NCBI RefSeq assembly: GCF_002276225.1 | Contig: NZ_NQNY01000004.1 | Location: forward strand, 1-64,000 | Direction: 5' to 3' | Length of the DNA stretch: 64,000 nucleotides | Origin: Mycoplasmopsis agassizii | Lineage (GTDB): Bacteria > Bacillota_I > Bacilli_A > Mycoplasmatales > Metamycoplasmataceae | Part shown: positions 23,041-33,277 of the stretch, one piece after another | Numbering within the stretch: the stretch's first letter is position 1 | How the letters are laid out: every line of letters begins with the position of its first letter | Notes under the pieces: generated by a model | Database searches by the model: none | The model's input: the letters and a program-made list of their open reading frames with translations, nothing else | What the model was told of the DNA's origin: nothing | Program-made: the position numbers and the translations under genes

Positions 23041-24021
23041 ATGAAAACGAGATATAAAATTAATAATTTTTTCAACCTCATTCTTTTTAAGTACAACTTT
23101 AAAGGATTTGTAATTAGAGGTAGAAATATATTTGTTTTAAAAGATCAAGAATTTAAAATTCTTGATTTGTTTACTCTAATTTTTGGACTTTTCATGTTGA
23201 TTGAGATGATGACAATTAACTTAATTAAGAGTCCAACATGAGATGTCAACTCAAATGCTTTATACGTTTTCGTAGGTCATGGTTATGGTTTTTTATACTT
23301 TACTACTCAGACTAATTTAATTGCTGCTGTAGCCGTTTTAGTAATTGCATTTATTAAAACTAACTGAGCCAAAAATTTTATTTTTTCGGCAGCAGCTTTA
23401 ATTACAATTACCTTTACAATTTATTGAGCACTAATTTCTTACACAGTCGAATGAACAAATGCACAAGATAATTTTCACTCAATCATGAGTCATGGATTAT
23501 TTCCAGTTGTTACAGTAGCAATTTTCTTTTTAAATCGTAAAGATCTAATTATCAAAAGAAGAACAAGATTAATAATTTCAATTTATATTATTCTTTACTA
23601 TATTTCAATAACAATTTTATTTTTACTTTCTTATGAATCAGATATTTTAATCAACAACATTTTGGAAAACCAAAATGCTTCAGATATTGCAGATTATACG
23701 ACCTATGTTTTAATTTATCATTTCGCAGACCCCTATAATCCATTTTCATTAGATTTAACTGAAGTTACAGCAGCCAATATTTTCTTAAGAGTTTTTATGC
23801 AGTTAGTTATTTTAGCTTTACTAAATTTAATTTCCTGAAGTTATATTTATGCTGCTATGGTTTTACTTAAAATTAAGTTCTATGAAATTTTTTGTTTTTC
23901 ATTTGAAAAAAAATGATACAGAAAAATTCGTTTAAACAAAAAATCTGAATCAGTAATCAAAGATAAGTTTTTTTCATGGGGAAAGCTGCATAAAAATATT
24001 GATACATATGAAAATAAATAA
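23041..24021 (+). CDS. Polytopic membrane protein, Pr6Pr-like, 326 aa
   Basis: About six to seven membrane segments between residues 40 and 285 and a basic C-terminal tail. The phrases FTTQTNLI (about residues 81-88), MSHGLFPV and a later YHFADPYNPF recall the order of conserved patches in the Pr6Pr/FAR-17a-like membrane proteins, which are of unknown biochemical function; this is a visual resemblance. It starts 17 bases after thiI with a weak AAAGA site, probably in the same transcript. Numerous TGA Trp codons occur. Confidence 0.6.
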
Positions 24022-24034
24022 TTCATTTACACTT

Positions 24035-24040
24035 TATAAT
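24035..24040 (+). promoter_or_regulatory. -10 of dnaE, leaderless type
   Basis: TATAAT ends six bases before the ATG at 24047, with no ribosome binding site between them. Confidence 0.55.
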
Positions 24041-24046
24041 TAAGAA

Positions 24047-27000
24047 ATGAACAACTTTGTTAACCTTCACTTAAACACTGAATTTAGTTTTCTAAATTCA
24101 AAAATAACTATAAAAGATTTAATAAAATTTGCAACTGAAAATCAGATGCAATATTTAGCAATAACAGATCAAAATAATATGTATGCACATGCCGAATTTT
24201 ATTTTGCTTGTTTAGAAAATAATATAAAACCAATTTTTGGTTTAGAATTATTTTTAGAAAATCATAAAAGAATTATATTGATAGCTAAAAATAATAATGG
24301 ATTAATCCATTTAAGAAGACTATCATTTAAAGCATTGACAACAGGGTATGCTACACTTTTAGATTTATCTAAGGTTCAAGAAGATTTAATAATTATTAAT
24401 CACCCTAGAGAAAAATTTAGAGTAACTAAAAATGAATTTTTAGAAAATCAAATTCATGATTTTTTTAATTCAGAAAATAATTTAGATGATCCAAAATCAT
24501 TATTTATTCAAGAAAATAAAATAATTAATTTTGAAGATAATGAAGCCATTAAAATAATGAATTTTATTAACTCTGATGAGAGCAATAAAGAGATGGTTTT
24601 TAATGTTTTGGAAGATGGTCAAAATGTTAACCAAATCATGATAAATAGAATTCATGATTTAGTTAAAGATATAAATATAACTTTTGAAAAACCCTCTTCT
24701 TTCATTCCTAAATTTTCAAAAGAAAATACAGACTCAAAAGAGATTTTAAAAGCACAATTATTAGAAGCATTTAACCAAAAAAATAATGAATTTAAAAACA
24801 ATTTAGATGAAGCAAAACATCGCCTTAAAAATGAATTAAGAATTATTACAAAATTAGGTTTTGAAGACTACTTTTTAATTATTTCAAAAATCATTAAATA
24901 TGCGAAAAACACGGGTGTTTTAGTAGGTCCAGGGCGTGGTTCAGCAGCAGGTTCTTTAGTCGCTTATTTATTAAAAATAACTGATGTAAATCCTTTAAAA
25001 TATAACCTTCTTTTTGAGCGATTTTTAAATGAGGAAAGAGTAACTTTACCAGATATAGATATTGATATTGAAGCAAGCGAAAGAGACCATTTAATCAATG
25101 CTTATATTGCTCCTAATTATGGTAAATCTAAAGTAGCTTCCATTACAACTTATTCATATTTAGCAGCTAAAAGTGCGCTAAAAGATATCAATAGATATTA
25201 CCAAACAAACGATCCTGAAAAATCACTTACAGTGACAGCAATTAATGAATTATCTAAGTACTTAAAAGACAAAAAAACTATAGCTGAAAATTTAGAAACA
25301 AATAAAGAATTACAACGCTTTATGAATAAGGGTTCATCAGGAACTTTGAAGCTAAAAGAAATATATTTAAACCTTTTCGAAAAAGCAAAATTAATTGAAG
25401 GCGCTCCAAGACAAAGTGGCACCCATGCAGCAGGATTAATTATTTCAGACGAAGATTTAATAAATTATTTACCAGTTACCCAGGATTTAGATAAAGGTTT
25501 TTTCAAGATTCAATATGACAAAGAATATCTTGAAAAATTAGGGTTTTTAAAAATTGATTTTCTTTCTTTACAAGCATTAACTGTTGTTAAATCAATTATC
25601 AAATTTATAAAAACTCATAGCCAAAATGCTAAAGCAGAAGTTGTCTCAAACCATTTAGATTTAGCACATTTAGACCCCAATAATATTCAATATCAAGATG
25701 ATATTAAAGACTTAATTTCATCAGGAAAAACAATCGGATTATTTCAAATCGAATCAAGTAATATGACAAATGTTTTCAAAAGAGCAAAAGTAAATAGCTT
25801 TAAAGATATCTACGATATCATTGCTCTTTATAGACCTGGTCCAATGGAATATATTAATGCTTACATTGAAAATAAACATAACCCAAGCAAGATTGAAAGA
25901 ATTCATCCTGTGTATGATGAAATTTTAAAACAGACAAATGGTGTTTTAATTTATCAAGAACAAGTTATGGAAATTGCTCAAAAAATTGCTGGACTAAGTT
26001 TTGCTAAAGCAGACTTATTTAGACGGGCAATTAGTAAAAAAGATCAAGTGATGCTTGATTCTATGAAAGGTGAGTTTTTATTAGGTGCTAAAAATAATGG
26101 TTTTCCAACTAGTTTAGCAGAAAATATTTTTGAAAAAATTCAGTCTTTTGCAGAGTATGGCTTTAATAAAAGTCATGCCGTTGCTTATGCATATTTGACT
26201 TATTACACAGCCTATTTAAAAGCAAAATTTCCTTTATATTTTTATGCAGCACAAATTGAAAAAGTCAAAAGTGATCAAGATAAATTAAAACTTATTTTAG
26301 ATGAAATCAAAGATACTCAAAATATCAAAGTGGCTTCACCTACTATTAATCGCTTGACCTTAGCAGATACAATTGATTTAAAAACTAGAACAATTTACTT
26401 GCCACTAGACATGATTAAATCATTTGGTGAATCAACACTTAATAAGCTATTAGTTGAGTTTAAAACAAGAAACAAGTTCACAAACTTCTATAACTTTGCA
26501 ATTCGTGCAAAAATGGCAGGTTTAACTCAAAAAAATATCGAATTACTGATTGAATCAAGTGTTTTAAGAGAATTCGGAACACAAAATCAACTTAAAGAAA
26601 AATTAACTGATGCCAATCTTTTATATAAAGAACTAGAAGCATTTGCTAAACTGAACAAGCAAGATACTATCGATATTGATAATTTGGAAACTGAAACTGA
26701 TTTCATTAATGAGAATGAAAGGGATGTTGAGCAAGAAAAAATCAATGAGCAAAAACACCTAGGTCGCGTTTTTAACTTTGCTGAATCAGTTAATTTAGGC
26801 AACATGAAAGAAGAACAAATTGCTGAATTAGAAATCACAATCACTAGAATCGGTCAAAAAGATACTGACCGAGGCGGTAACTTAATTTATATGAACTTTA
26901 ATGATGCTTATCAAAATAGTGGAGTGATGTTTTTCAAAAAAAATAATCAAGATATTCTTGATCAGGTTAAAAAAGATCAAAAATATCTAGTTAAAATTCA

Positions 27001-27076
27001 AAAAAACAAAGCTAAAACTTCAAATAACGTCTTTAGTGTTTTAGAAGTTTTGGCTACAAAGGAAAATGATGAATAA
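24047..27076 (+). CDS. dnaE: DNA polymerase III alpha subunit, DnaE type, 1009 aa
   Basis: Replicative polymerase of the DnaE class; mycoplasmas usually also have PolC. Seen: an N-terminal PHP domain (about 1-250) in degraded form (LHLNTE and TDQNN where intact domains have HxH and TDHG), GPGRGSAAGS before the catalytic aspartates PDIDIDIE (335-342), then YQEQVM, FRRAISKKD and the helix-hairpin-helix area, and a shortened C-terminal OB region. It is slightly shorter than Bacillus DnaE (about 1115 aa). It has no Trp codon at all, TGG or TGA. It heads a replication cluster and overlaps the next gene by 11 bases. Confidence 0.94.
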   Translation: MNNFVNLHLNTEFSFLNSKITIKDLIKFATENQMQYLAITDQNNMYAHAEFYFACLENNIKPIFGLELFLENHKRIILIAKNNNGLIHLRRLSFKALTTGYATLLDLSKVQEDLIIINHPREKFRVTKNEFLENQIHDFFNSENNLDDPKSLFIQENKIINFEDNEAIKIMNFINSDESNKEMVFNVLEDGQNVNQIMINRIHDLVKDINITFEKPSSFIPKFSKENTDSKEILKAQLLEAFNQKNNEFKNNLDEAKHRLKNELRIITKLGFEDYFLIISKIIKYAKNTGVLVGPGRGSAAGSLVAYLLKITDVNPLKYNLLFERFLNEERVTLPDIDIDIEASERDHLINAYIAPNYGKSKVASITTYSYLAAKSALKDINRYYQTNDPEKSLTVTAINELSKYLKDKKTIAENLETNKELQRFMNKGSSGTLKLKEIYLNLFEKAKLIEGAPRQSGTHAAGLIISDEDLINYLPVTQDLDKGFFKIQYDKEYLEKLGFLKIDFLSLQALTVVKSIIKFIKTHSQNAKAEVVSNHLDLAHLDPNNIQYQDDIKDLISSGKTIGLFQIESSNMTNVFKRAKVNSFKDIYDIIALYRPGPMEYINAYIENKHNPSKIERIHPVYDEILKQTNGVLIYQEQVMEIAQKIAGLSFAKADLFRRAISKKDQVMLDSMKGEFLLGAKNNGFPTSLAENIFEKIQSFAEYGFNKSHAVAYAYLTYYTAYLKAKFPLYFYAAQIEKVKSDQDKLKLILDEIKDTQNIKVASPTINRLTLADTIDLKTRTIYLPLDMIKSFGESTLNKLLVEFKTRNKFTNFYNFAIRAKMAGLTQKNIELLIESSVLREFGTQNQLKEKLTDANLLYKELEAFAKLNKQDTIDIDNLETETDFINENERDVEQEKINEQKHLGRVFNFAESVNLGNMKEEQIAELEITITRIGQKDTDRGGNLIYMNFNDAYQNSGVMFFKKNNQDILDQVKKDQKYLVKIQKNKAKTSNNVFSVLEVLATKENDE

Positions 27077-27941
27077 TCAACACAAACGCATTTTATTAAT
27101 TGATGGCTCTTATTTAGCCTTTCGCTCTTTTTACGCTGCTCAAAGTGCTAAATATATCACTAGTACTGAGCATTTTTTCTTCATGTCCTTATTAAGTTTA
27201 ATTAAAAGTATTTCACCAACTCACTTATATATAGCAACTGATGTTCCTGGAAAAACATGAAGACACGAAGCTTATGAAGGTTATAAAGCAACACGTTCAG
27301 AAACTCCTGAACAGTTTCGTGAAGATTTAAAAAGTATTTTTAACTTACTAAAAGCGGCTAATTTTGCTTTCGGTGGTAAAACTAATCATGAAGCTGATGA
27401 TGTAATTGCAACTTTAGCACAGCATAAATCTGATAATGACCTAGTTTACATTTTTTCGAAAGACCATGATTTATTGCAGCTGGTTGAAAAAAATATTTTT
27501 GTCACTCACGACACAAAACTAGAGAAAATGTATACAATCGATAACTTTTTAGATGAATATGGAGTTTTACCTTCGCAAATTCCTGATCTAAAAGGTCTAG
27601 CAGGTGATTCAAGCGATAACCTAAAAGGGGTACCAGGAATTGGTAAAAAAACTGCAGCTAAATTATTAACAGAATTTAATAATTTAGAAAACCTTTATGA
27701 AAAACTAGCAGATTCAACTGTTTCTGAAAAGCAAAAAGAAAAACTTTTTGAAAATAAAGAACTAGTCTTTCAATGCAAAAAACTAGCCACCCTAACTAAA
27801 GACCTTGATTTAGGTTTAAATGATGAAGATTATCGCCTTAAGGTCAACTTTGACCAGCAGGCAAGAGAGACTTTTGCTGAAAAAAAACTAAATACTGTTA
27901 GTAGAGAACTAGAGGAACTATATGAAAGCGATAACTGGTAA
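27066..27941 (+). CDS. Stand-alone 5'-3' exonuclease (PolA N-terminal domain), 291 aa
   Basis: Flap/5' nuclease that removes RNA primers, corresponding to the N-terminal third of DNA polymerase I; mycoplasmas typically lack the polymerase part. Seen: LIDGSYLAFRSFYAA at the N-terminus, the acidic NHEADDVIATLA and SKDHDLLQL, and the helix-hairpin-helix GVPGIGKKTAAKLL. Two adjacent ATGs (27066 and 27069) are possible; AAAGGA lies just upstream and favours the second by spacing. It overlaps dnaE by 11 bases and coaE by 20, so the three are one transcript. Confidence 0.92.
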
Positions 27942-28458
27942 GGCTTTTAGTGGAAAAAGTTATTTTGCGAATCAGTTACGTGATTTAGGTTTTAAAGTCC
28001 TAGTTGGTGATGAATTTTATAAGTCAGACTACATGGCAAATCAACCTAGTTATAATGCTATCAAGAGCCAATTGGGTAGCGAATTTGTGACTGAAACAGA
28101 GGTTGATAGGCAAAAGTTGAGAGATTGAATTCTAGTTGATTTAAATAACCTTGATAAACTAAGCAAAGTAGTTCATCCCTTCTTTTATGAACACTTAAAG
28201 TCAAACTACTATGATTTTGTCGAAATTGCTGACATAAATAATAAAAATTTTAATTTTTTTGAACTTTTTTCTAATATTTATGTTCTAAATGTCAATGATC
28301 AACAGAGACAAAAACATATTAAAAATCGCAATGTTAATAAGTCTCAAATTGAGCTTTTTAAGGCGATAAATAGGGCTTCTTCGAGCAAAAACGTTGTTAA
28401 TATATCCTATGAAGAACGGCAAAATCCAGAATTTCTTAAACAGTTTTTAAAAAAATAG
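27922..28458 (+). CDS. coaE: Dephospho-CoA kinase, 178 aa
   Basis: Last step of coenzyme A synthesis, phosphorylating the 3'-OH of dephospho-CoA. Seen: a P-loop GKAFSGKS (residues 6-13), VGDEFYKSDYM in place of the usual DAD region, and VVHPFFYEHL matching the conserved VHP motif, followed by a C-terminal lid with HIKNRN. It is short but within the mycoplasma range. It overlaps the exonuclease gene, from which its GAGG site is drawn. coaD, the preceding enzyme, is at 46.7 kb on the other strand. Confidence 0.85.
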
Positions 28459-28512
28459 CCTTTTAGGTCTCATAATAATCTGTAGAGAGATTTGAACTGA
28501 AGAGGTGAGCGT

Positions 28513-29502
28513 ATGAAATATGACAATTTTGTAATTCAACTGTATGAAGAATACAGTGAAAAAGATTTTAGAAATCTACGTATTTTATATTTACCTATTA
28601 TCGGTTTTGAAACTGCTATGCTATTACAATTACTTGCTGATCAACATAAGATTAGCAAACAGTTTAATTACAGCCTAGATCGCTTTTTAATGTCTAATTT
28701 CATAAGTATTAATCAGTTTGAAGAAATGCTTGCTCAACTACAAGCATGTGGTCTTGTAGTAGCTAAAAATAATGATGCAAAACACTTCACTCTTTTTTAT
28801 TTGGCAAAGATAAATAATTCAGAAGAATTTTTTAGTAATAAGATTTTAAGTTCTTATTTACTAAAAAAAGTTGGTCAAAATAGATTTAATGAAATCAAAA
28901 GTTATTTCATTAAAGAAGAACTATTTGATGAAAGTGAATTCACAATTGAGTCAAAAAGTTTTTCAGAAGTTTTTGGAAAAGTTACAATTAATGAGAAAGC
29001 ATTTGCTAGTGAACAAACATTAACTCTTGAACTAAATAATCAAATTTTTCATTCAAATGAAGAAGCAGCTTTTAAATTAAATACAGAGCAATTTATATAC
29101 TATTTACAAGGTCATGTTGCTGATCAAAATTTAATAAAATTAATTAAAACATGAATGCTAAAAAGTCGTCAAAATATTATTAATTTAGTAATCAATTATG
29201 TATGAAAAAGGGACGGAAAAATTATTGAAAGAAAAATAGAAAAAATTATTAATGATTTAGCTAATAGAGGACTAAATACTTTTGAAGATGTTAAGTCTCA
29301 TTTTTCAAATATACTGTTTGATACAAAACGTTCACTTTCAAAAAACTTGGGCGAAAAAAGCCTTTCATCAAATGGCAATTACAAATTAAATCACAACGTT
29401 TCTAATACAGATGATTTAGAAATTAAAAATCGAAAATCAAATATTTTGGATGATGATAGACAAGCGGCGTTTACAAGATTTTTAGAAAACTTTAGTAAAT
29501 AA
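28513..29502 (+). CDS. dnaB: Replication initiation/membrane attachment protein DnaB-like, 329 aa
   Basis: In Bacillus, DnaB (DnaB/DnaD family) helps load the helicase during initiation. Seen: an N-terminal winged-helix-like part beginning FRNLRILYLPIIGFETAML (about 19-37), then a DnaD-type helical C-terminal segment (about 215-265: LKSRQNIINLVINYVW and the following basic helix), and a polar tail. It sits between coaE and a dnaI-like gene, as in other Firmicutes. AGAGGTGA before the ATG is a good binding site. Three Trp codons are TGA or lie next to the DnaD motif. Confidence 0.75.
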
Positions 29503-29504
29503 TT

Positions 29505-30425
29505 ATGAATAAAAAAGATACTAAAAAGCCCTATTTTTCAGGTGAATTCGACAAAATAAAGATCTCCTCAGAAGGTTTTAAAAATTCACTAGAAGATACT
29601 TGAAAAAAAATTAAATCAAGTAATTGATTTAAAGAATTTGAAAATGAATCACTTAATAAAAATAAAATCCCCATAGATATTTTTGAAAAAGAAATTGAAA
29701 AATTTGCTATTGAAATGCTTGATGCAACAATGGATGAAGAACTAGATAAAAATGATTTAGTAAAAAAAGCAATTACTAAAAAATTTATTTTTACAAGCAA
29801 AAATAGAATTGAAATTGTACCTGTTTTTTTAGAGAATAAAGAGGGCAGAAAATTACGTTTTGAATTGAACTTTAAATCAGTATCAAATTACTATTTTGAT
29901 TTTGATGATTTGTACCAATTTATTTCACCCAAAAAAACACCATTACTTTTTAAAAATAAGAAAAATTATTTAATTTGTTTTGGCGATGAAAATAACTTTT
30001 ATTTTATGCATCCAGTTGAATCAATTTTTATTTTAAGCGAATCCTTAACTAGACGATCTCATAAAGTTTTACATATTGACTTTAGATTATTCATAAGTCA
30101 AATTCAAAATAAAAATAAACAACAGGTTGATCAAAGCCAGATAAGTTTTCATGAAGCGTTAAATAGCGATTTTCTAATAATTGAAAATTTAGACCCTTCA
30201 ACTAATCCTTGAGATTTGGATAATTTTTTAGTACCAATTCTTCATAAAACAAGTGTTTCTGATTTGAAGGTGCTGCTAGTTTTAAATAGTGACAAAGAAA
30301 CTTTTATTAAAAAATATTTAGAAAAAACTACGATTAATAAGCAATATCTGCAACATATATTACAAAACTTTTTTGATAAAGTTGTTAATTCATTTCCTTT
30401 AAATGAAACAAAAAAAGCAAAATAA
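29505..30425 (+). CDS. DnaI-like helicase-loader homolog without Walker A, 306 aa
   Basis: Position (2 bases after dnaB) and length match the helicase loader DnaI. The C-terminal half keeps the predicted core order: NYLICFGDENN (about 154-164) where the P-loop should be, then a Walker-B-like FLIIENLD (223-230) and a following loader-type helix with PILHKT. No G-x(4)-GK[ST] motif is visible anywhere, and the N-terminal zinc-type Cys cluster is also absent. If it is DnaI, it has lost ATP binding and may act as a scaffold. An unrelated protein in the same place is less likely but possible. Confidence 0.6.
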
Positions 30426-30453
30426 AATGTCAGTTTTGAAACTGACATTTTTC
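30425..30453. terminator. Convergent terminator
   Basis: AAATGTCAGTTT pairs with AAACTGACATTT around a short loop, followed by TTC and more T. It sits between the end of the dnaI-like gene and the end of pgi on the minus strand. Confidence 0.85.
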
Positions 30454-31737
30454 TTATTTTTTAAGTTTATGATTCATGTTGTTTTTGTAAACTTCAACCC
30501 CGGGTTGATCGAAAGGATTTACATCTAATAAGTAGGCACTGATAGCAACTGCTCGTTCGAAAAACATAAACAAGGCTCCTAAACTTTCTTCTGAATTATC
30601 ACTTAATAAAACTTGAATATTTGGAACTGAACCAACTGCAAAATGAGCATCCACTGTTGCTTCATAAGCAGCTCTATTAATATTATGAACGCTAGTATCA
30701 ATTAAATAATTTAATTGGTCTAAATCATCAACTGTATCTTCAATTGAAATATCAATTTTTGGTCTTTCAACTCAAATGACTGTTTCATAAAGCACCTTTG
30801 AACCATCTTGAATAAATTGCCCAATTGAATGTAGATCTCTAGTGAAAAGTGCAGTCGAAGGGAAAACACCTTTACGTAATTTACCTTCTGATTCACCAAA
30901 TAATTGTCTTCATCATTCTAAAAAATATAAGTGTGAATTTTCATAAGAAACTAGTAATTCAACAGGGTAGCGTTTATGAAGTAGGTGTCTAGCAACAGCA
31001 TACTTATAAGCATCATTTAAATCTAGATCACTACTTTTAAAATATTGATTTGCTTCAGCAGCACCTTTAATAACTTTTAAAGCATCAATACCTGCACATA
31101 ACATTGGAAAAATCCCTACGGGTGTTAAAACTGAGAATCGACCTCCAATATTTTCAGGTAAAATGAACTTTGTATATTTTCTTTCTCTAACAAATTCAGC
31201 TAATAAACCGTTATTTGCATCAGTAATTGCCACAATATATTTTGAAGCATTATTAGGACCAATTTTACGTTCTAATAAGAGTCTAAATTCACGAAAAGCA
31301 ATTGATGGTTCTAGTGTTTTACCACTTTTTGAAATTACACAGATAGCAAATTTTTTGCTATCAGCATATTGCAGTTTTTGATATAAATCGGTACTTGATA
31401 AATTGGTTCCTGCAAACATTACTTCCATAGAATTTTTAACAGGGTACTCACCTTTAATAAAATCAATCGCTGCTTTAGCCCCTAAAAATGAACCACCAAT
31501 ACCAATAACTACAAGTAGTTCTACTTGTTCTTCAACAAGTTCTTTGGCTTTAGCTTCCATTGCTCTAAACTCTTCCATATTATAGTTTTCAGCTAAATCT
31601 TTTCATCCTAGCATCTCAAAACCAGGTGCTGAAAAATTGTTCATTTTATCATTGATATATTTAATTTTTTCAGCATATTCAAAGATGTCGTGATCTTTGA
31701 TAGTGCTTTTACTTAAATCTAATTTGATTTTTTTCAT
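30454..31737 (-). CDS. pgi: Glucose-6-phosphate isomerase, 427 aa
   Basis: Interconverts glucose-6-phosphate and fructose-6-phosphate, linking the PTS products of this window to glycolysis. Seen: [16 protein letters not shown], the sugar-phosphate loop [29 protein letters not shown], the catalytic Glu/His region around [22 protein letters not shown] (split here by TGA Trp codons) and [10 protein letters not shown] at the C-terminus. The length is typical of the bacterial short form. The ATG overlaps the end of the S1-domain gene, so the two are co-transcribed. Confidence 0.95.
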
Positions 31738-32060
31738 TCTTTAATTTCCTTATCCAAGTGTTTTTTTAAATTACGAAAGCCCCCAACTGTCTGTTTTAGT
31801 TGATAATGTGAAGGACTAGTGTCTAAATTAGGGCGCAGATTGTTAAAACTTGCTTCAAAATATTGCTGATCATCATCTACCTTAGTGATCTGTACTTCAA
31901 TAAATTCACCTATTAGCAAAAAATCTTTAACATCTTCTCTTAATTTCTGCCCTTTAGTATTTTCTTGAATTATTCCTCTTCAATGCCCTACATATTTAAT
32001 GTGCACACCCTTACCATTAATTTTATAAATTTTAACTTTTAGAATCTGATCGACTTTCAT
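31719..32060 (-). CDS. Small S1 RNA-binding domain protein (YugI/GSP13 type), 113 aa
   Basis: A single OB-fold S1 domain: MKVDQILKVKIYKING, GVHIKYVGHWRGII, then FLLIGEFIEVQITKVDDD match the strand order of S1 proteins, with a polar tail. In Bacillus a similar small S1 protein, YugI, is encoded near pgi. TGA near the end is Trp, so the true stop is TAG at 31719-31721 and the gene overlaps pgi by 19 bases. TATAAT (32075-32070 on the minus strand) ends nine bases before the ATG without a ribosome binding site. A role in ribosome binding or RNA stress is inference. Confidence 0.7.
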
Positions 32061-32069
32061 AACTTGATT

Positions 32070-32075
32070 ATTATA
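32070..32075 (-). promoter_or_regulatory. -10 of the S1/pgi operon, leaderless type
   Basis: TATAAT on the minus strand ends nine bases before the ATG at 32060; no ribosome binding site is present. Confidence 0.5.
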
Positions 32076-32105
32076 TAAGAATATTGCCGATTTGTATTTT
32101 TGATT

Positions 32106-32141
32106 ATAAAAAAGCAAAATCAAAATTTTTTGCTTTTTTTA
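32106..32141. terminator. Terminator-like hairpin between divergent transcripts
   Basis: AAAAAAGCAAAA pairs with a TTTTTTGCTTTTTTT run. It lies between the S1/pgi promoter (minus) and the SRP RNA promoter (plus), with A/T tracts on both sides. No transcript clearly ends here, so it may insulate the two promoters. Confidence 0.4.
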
Positions 32142-32187
32142 ATGGCGAAAGTAGTCATAAAATTTTATTAAATTTCAAAAAAATCTT

Positions 32188-32193
32188 TATAAT
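32188..32193 (+). promoter_or_regulatory. -10 of the SRP RNA gene
   Basis: TATAAT about ten bases before the predicted 5' end of the 4.5S RNA. Confidence 0.5.
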
Positions 32194-32199
32194 AACTTT

Positions 32200-32286
32200 G
32201 CCTATAGAATGATAACCTTGTAACCTGGTCAGGACAGAGATGTAGCAGCCACATCGAGAAGTATCGTGTCTGTAGGTTTTTTATTT
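32200..32286 (+). ncRNA. ffs: Signal recognition particle RNA (4.5S/scRNA)
   Basis: The RNA of the signal recognition particle, which binds Ffh and directs nascent membrane proteins to the translocon. The conserved apical helix is plain: GGTCAGGACA, then a GAGA tetraloop, then TGTAGCAGCC, matching the GGUCAGG...AGCAGCC core of bacterial SRP RNAs. Flanking bases pair to extend the hairpin, and TGTAGGTT plus a T-run (32271-32282) gives the 3' end. The exact ends are approximate. Confidence 0.85.
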
Positions 32287-32303
32287 TCTAAAGAACCTAC
32301 AGA
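32269..32303 (+). repeat. Inverted repeat across the SRP RNA 3' end
   Basis: TCTGTAGGTT (32269-32278) at the 3' end of the RNA has its exact reverse complement AACCTACAGA at 32294-32303, with a 15-base spacer. In a read-through transcript this 10-bp stem would compete with the folding of the mature RNA. Confidence 0.5.
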
Positions 32304-32429
32304 TTTCTAGTTGATTTAGTTTTTATAAACTAATTTTTAGGTGTTATTTTTAAAATTCAAAAGAACTTAATTTTGATAATAGTTTATAATATGAAAATAA
32401 TTTTTTAAAAAATTATTAAGGTGTTAAAT

Positions 32430-33242
32430 ATGACCATTTCATATATTTTTTTAATTCTGACAGGTGCAGGTGTTGTTGGATGATTTACTCTTTTTTATTT
32501 CGGAAAATACTTTTTAAAAAAAGACTTTGCAATACAAGAATATCAAATTTTAAATTGATTCAAAAATAATGATTTACCTGTTTTAACTTCATATGTTGAT
32601 AGCAAACTATCTAGAAAAGAAAATAAGAAAAATTTTTTAATTAAACTTTTACCTTTATTTTTTTGTTCCTTTTTACCAGCCATAATATCAACAATAATTG
32701 TTTTAATTGACCCAAATGTAATAGATGAAAATAACCCTGATTTTGAAAATTTTCCTTTAGGACTATATATTGCAATGTGAATTTCTTCGTCACTAATTTT
32801 TGCCCTTTATATATGAATTATTTTGAAAACAGCAAGGAAAATACAACAATTGCAAATTAATGAATTAAAGAAATTTGAAATTCAAGAATTAAAATCCTTA
32901 TATGAACGAATTTCAAATAATTCATACAACATTCATTCTTGAGAAAAGAATACAAAGAAATATTTATCAGCCATGAAACAAATAGAAGGACAATTTAAAA
33001 ATATTATCAACTTGACAATTGAAGATAAATATAATTTATATCTTAAAGTGGTTTATAAGTCACTTGAAAAATTGGATTATTCTTTCACTAATTCACAAAC
33101 ATCTAAAAAAGAAAATTACAATATAGCATTTTCAAGAAATATTTTTGAAACTGTTTTTAAAAAAGAAATAGTGGATTGAAAAAATACTTACTTTTCAAAA
33201 AAATTTTTGGTTCATACACTTTGGTGTAAGAAACAAATTTAA
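32430..33242 (+). CDS. Family B membrane protein, divergent copy, 270 aa
   Basis: Most divergent member of a six-copy paralog group (32430, 33278, 35565, 36424, 37515, 39656). It shares an N-terminal membrane helix (about 5-28), the conserved phrase LTSYVDSKLSRK (in others ITGYVTGKYSHQ), a hairpin of two further helices (about 70-130), and a C-terminal soluble domain with EDKYNLYL and FSRNIFETVFKKEI. It lacks the EKIIYGLTG phrase of the others. The AAGGTG site supports the ATG. The function is unknown; the family is not one I can name. Confidence 0.7.
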
Positions 33243-33277
33243 ATTTTTTTATATTAATAATAGAGGGAGAAATAGGA

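Noticed and set aside
31734-31736. Stop of the S1-domain gene at TGA
   Set aside because: TGA is Trp here; the frame continues to TAG at 31719-31721 and overlaps pgi.
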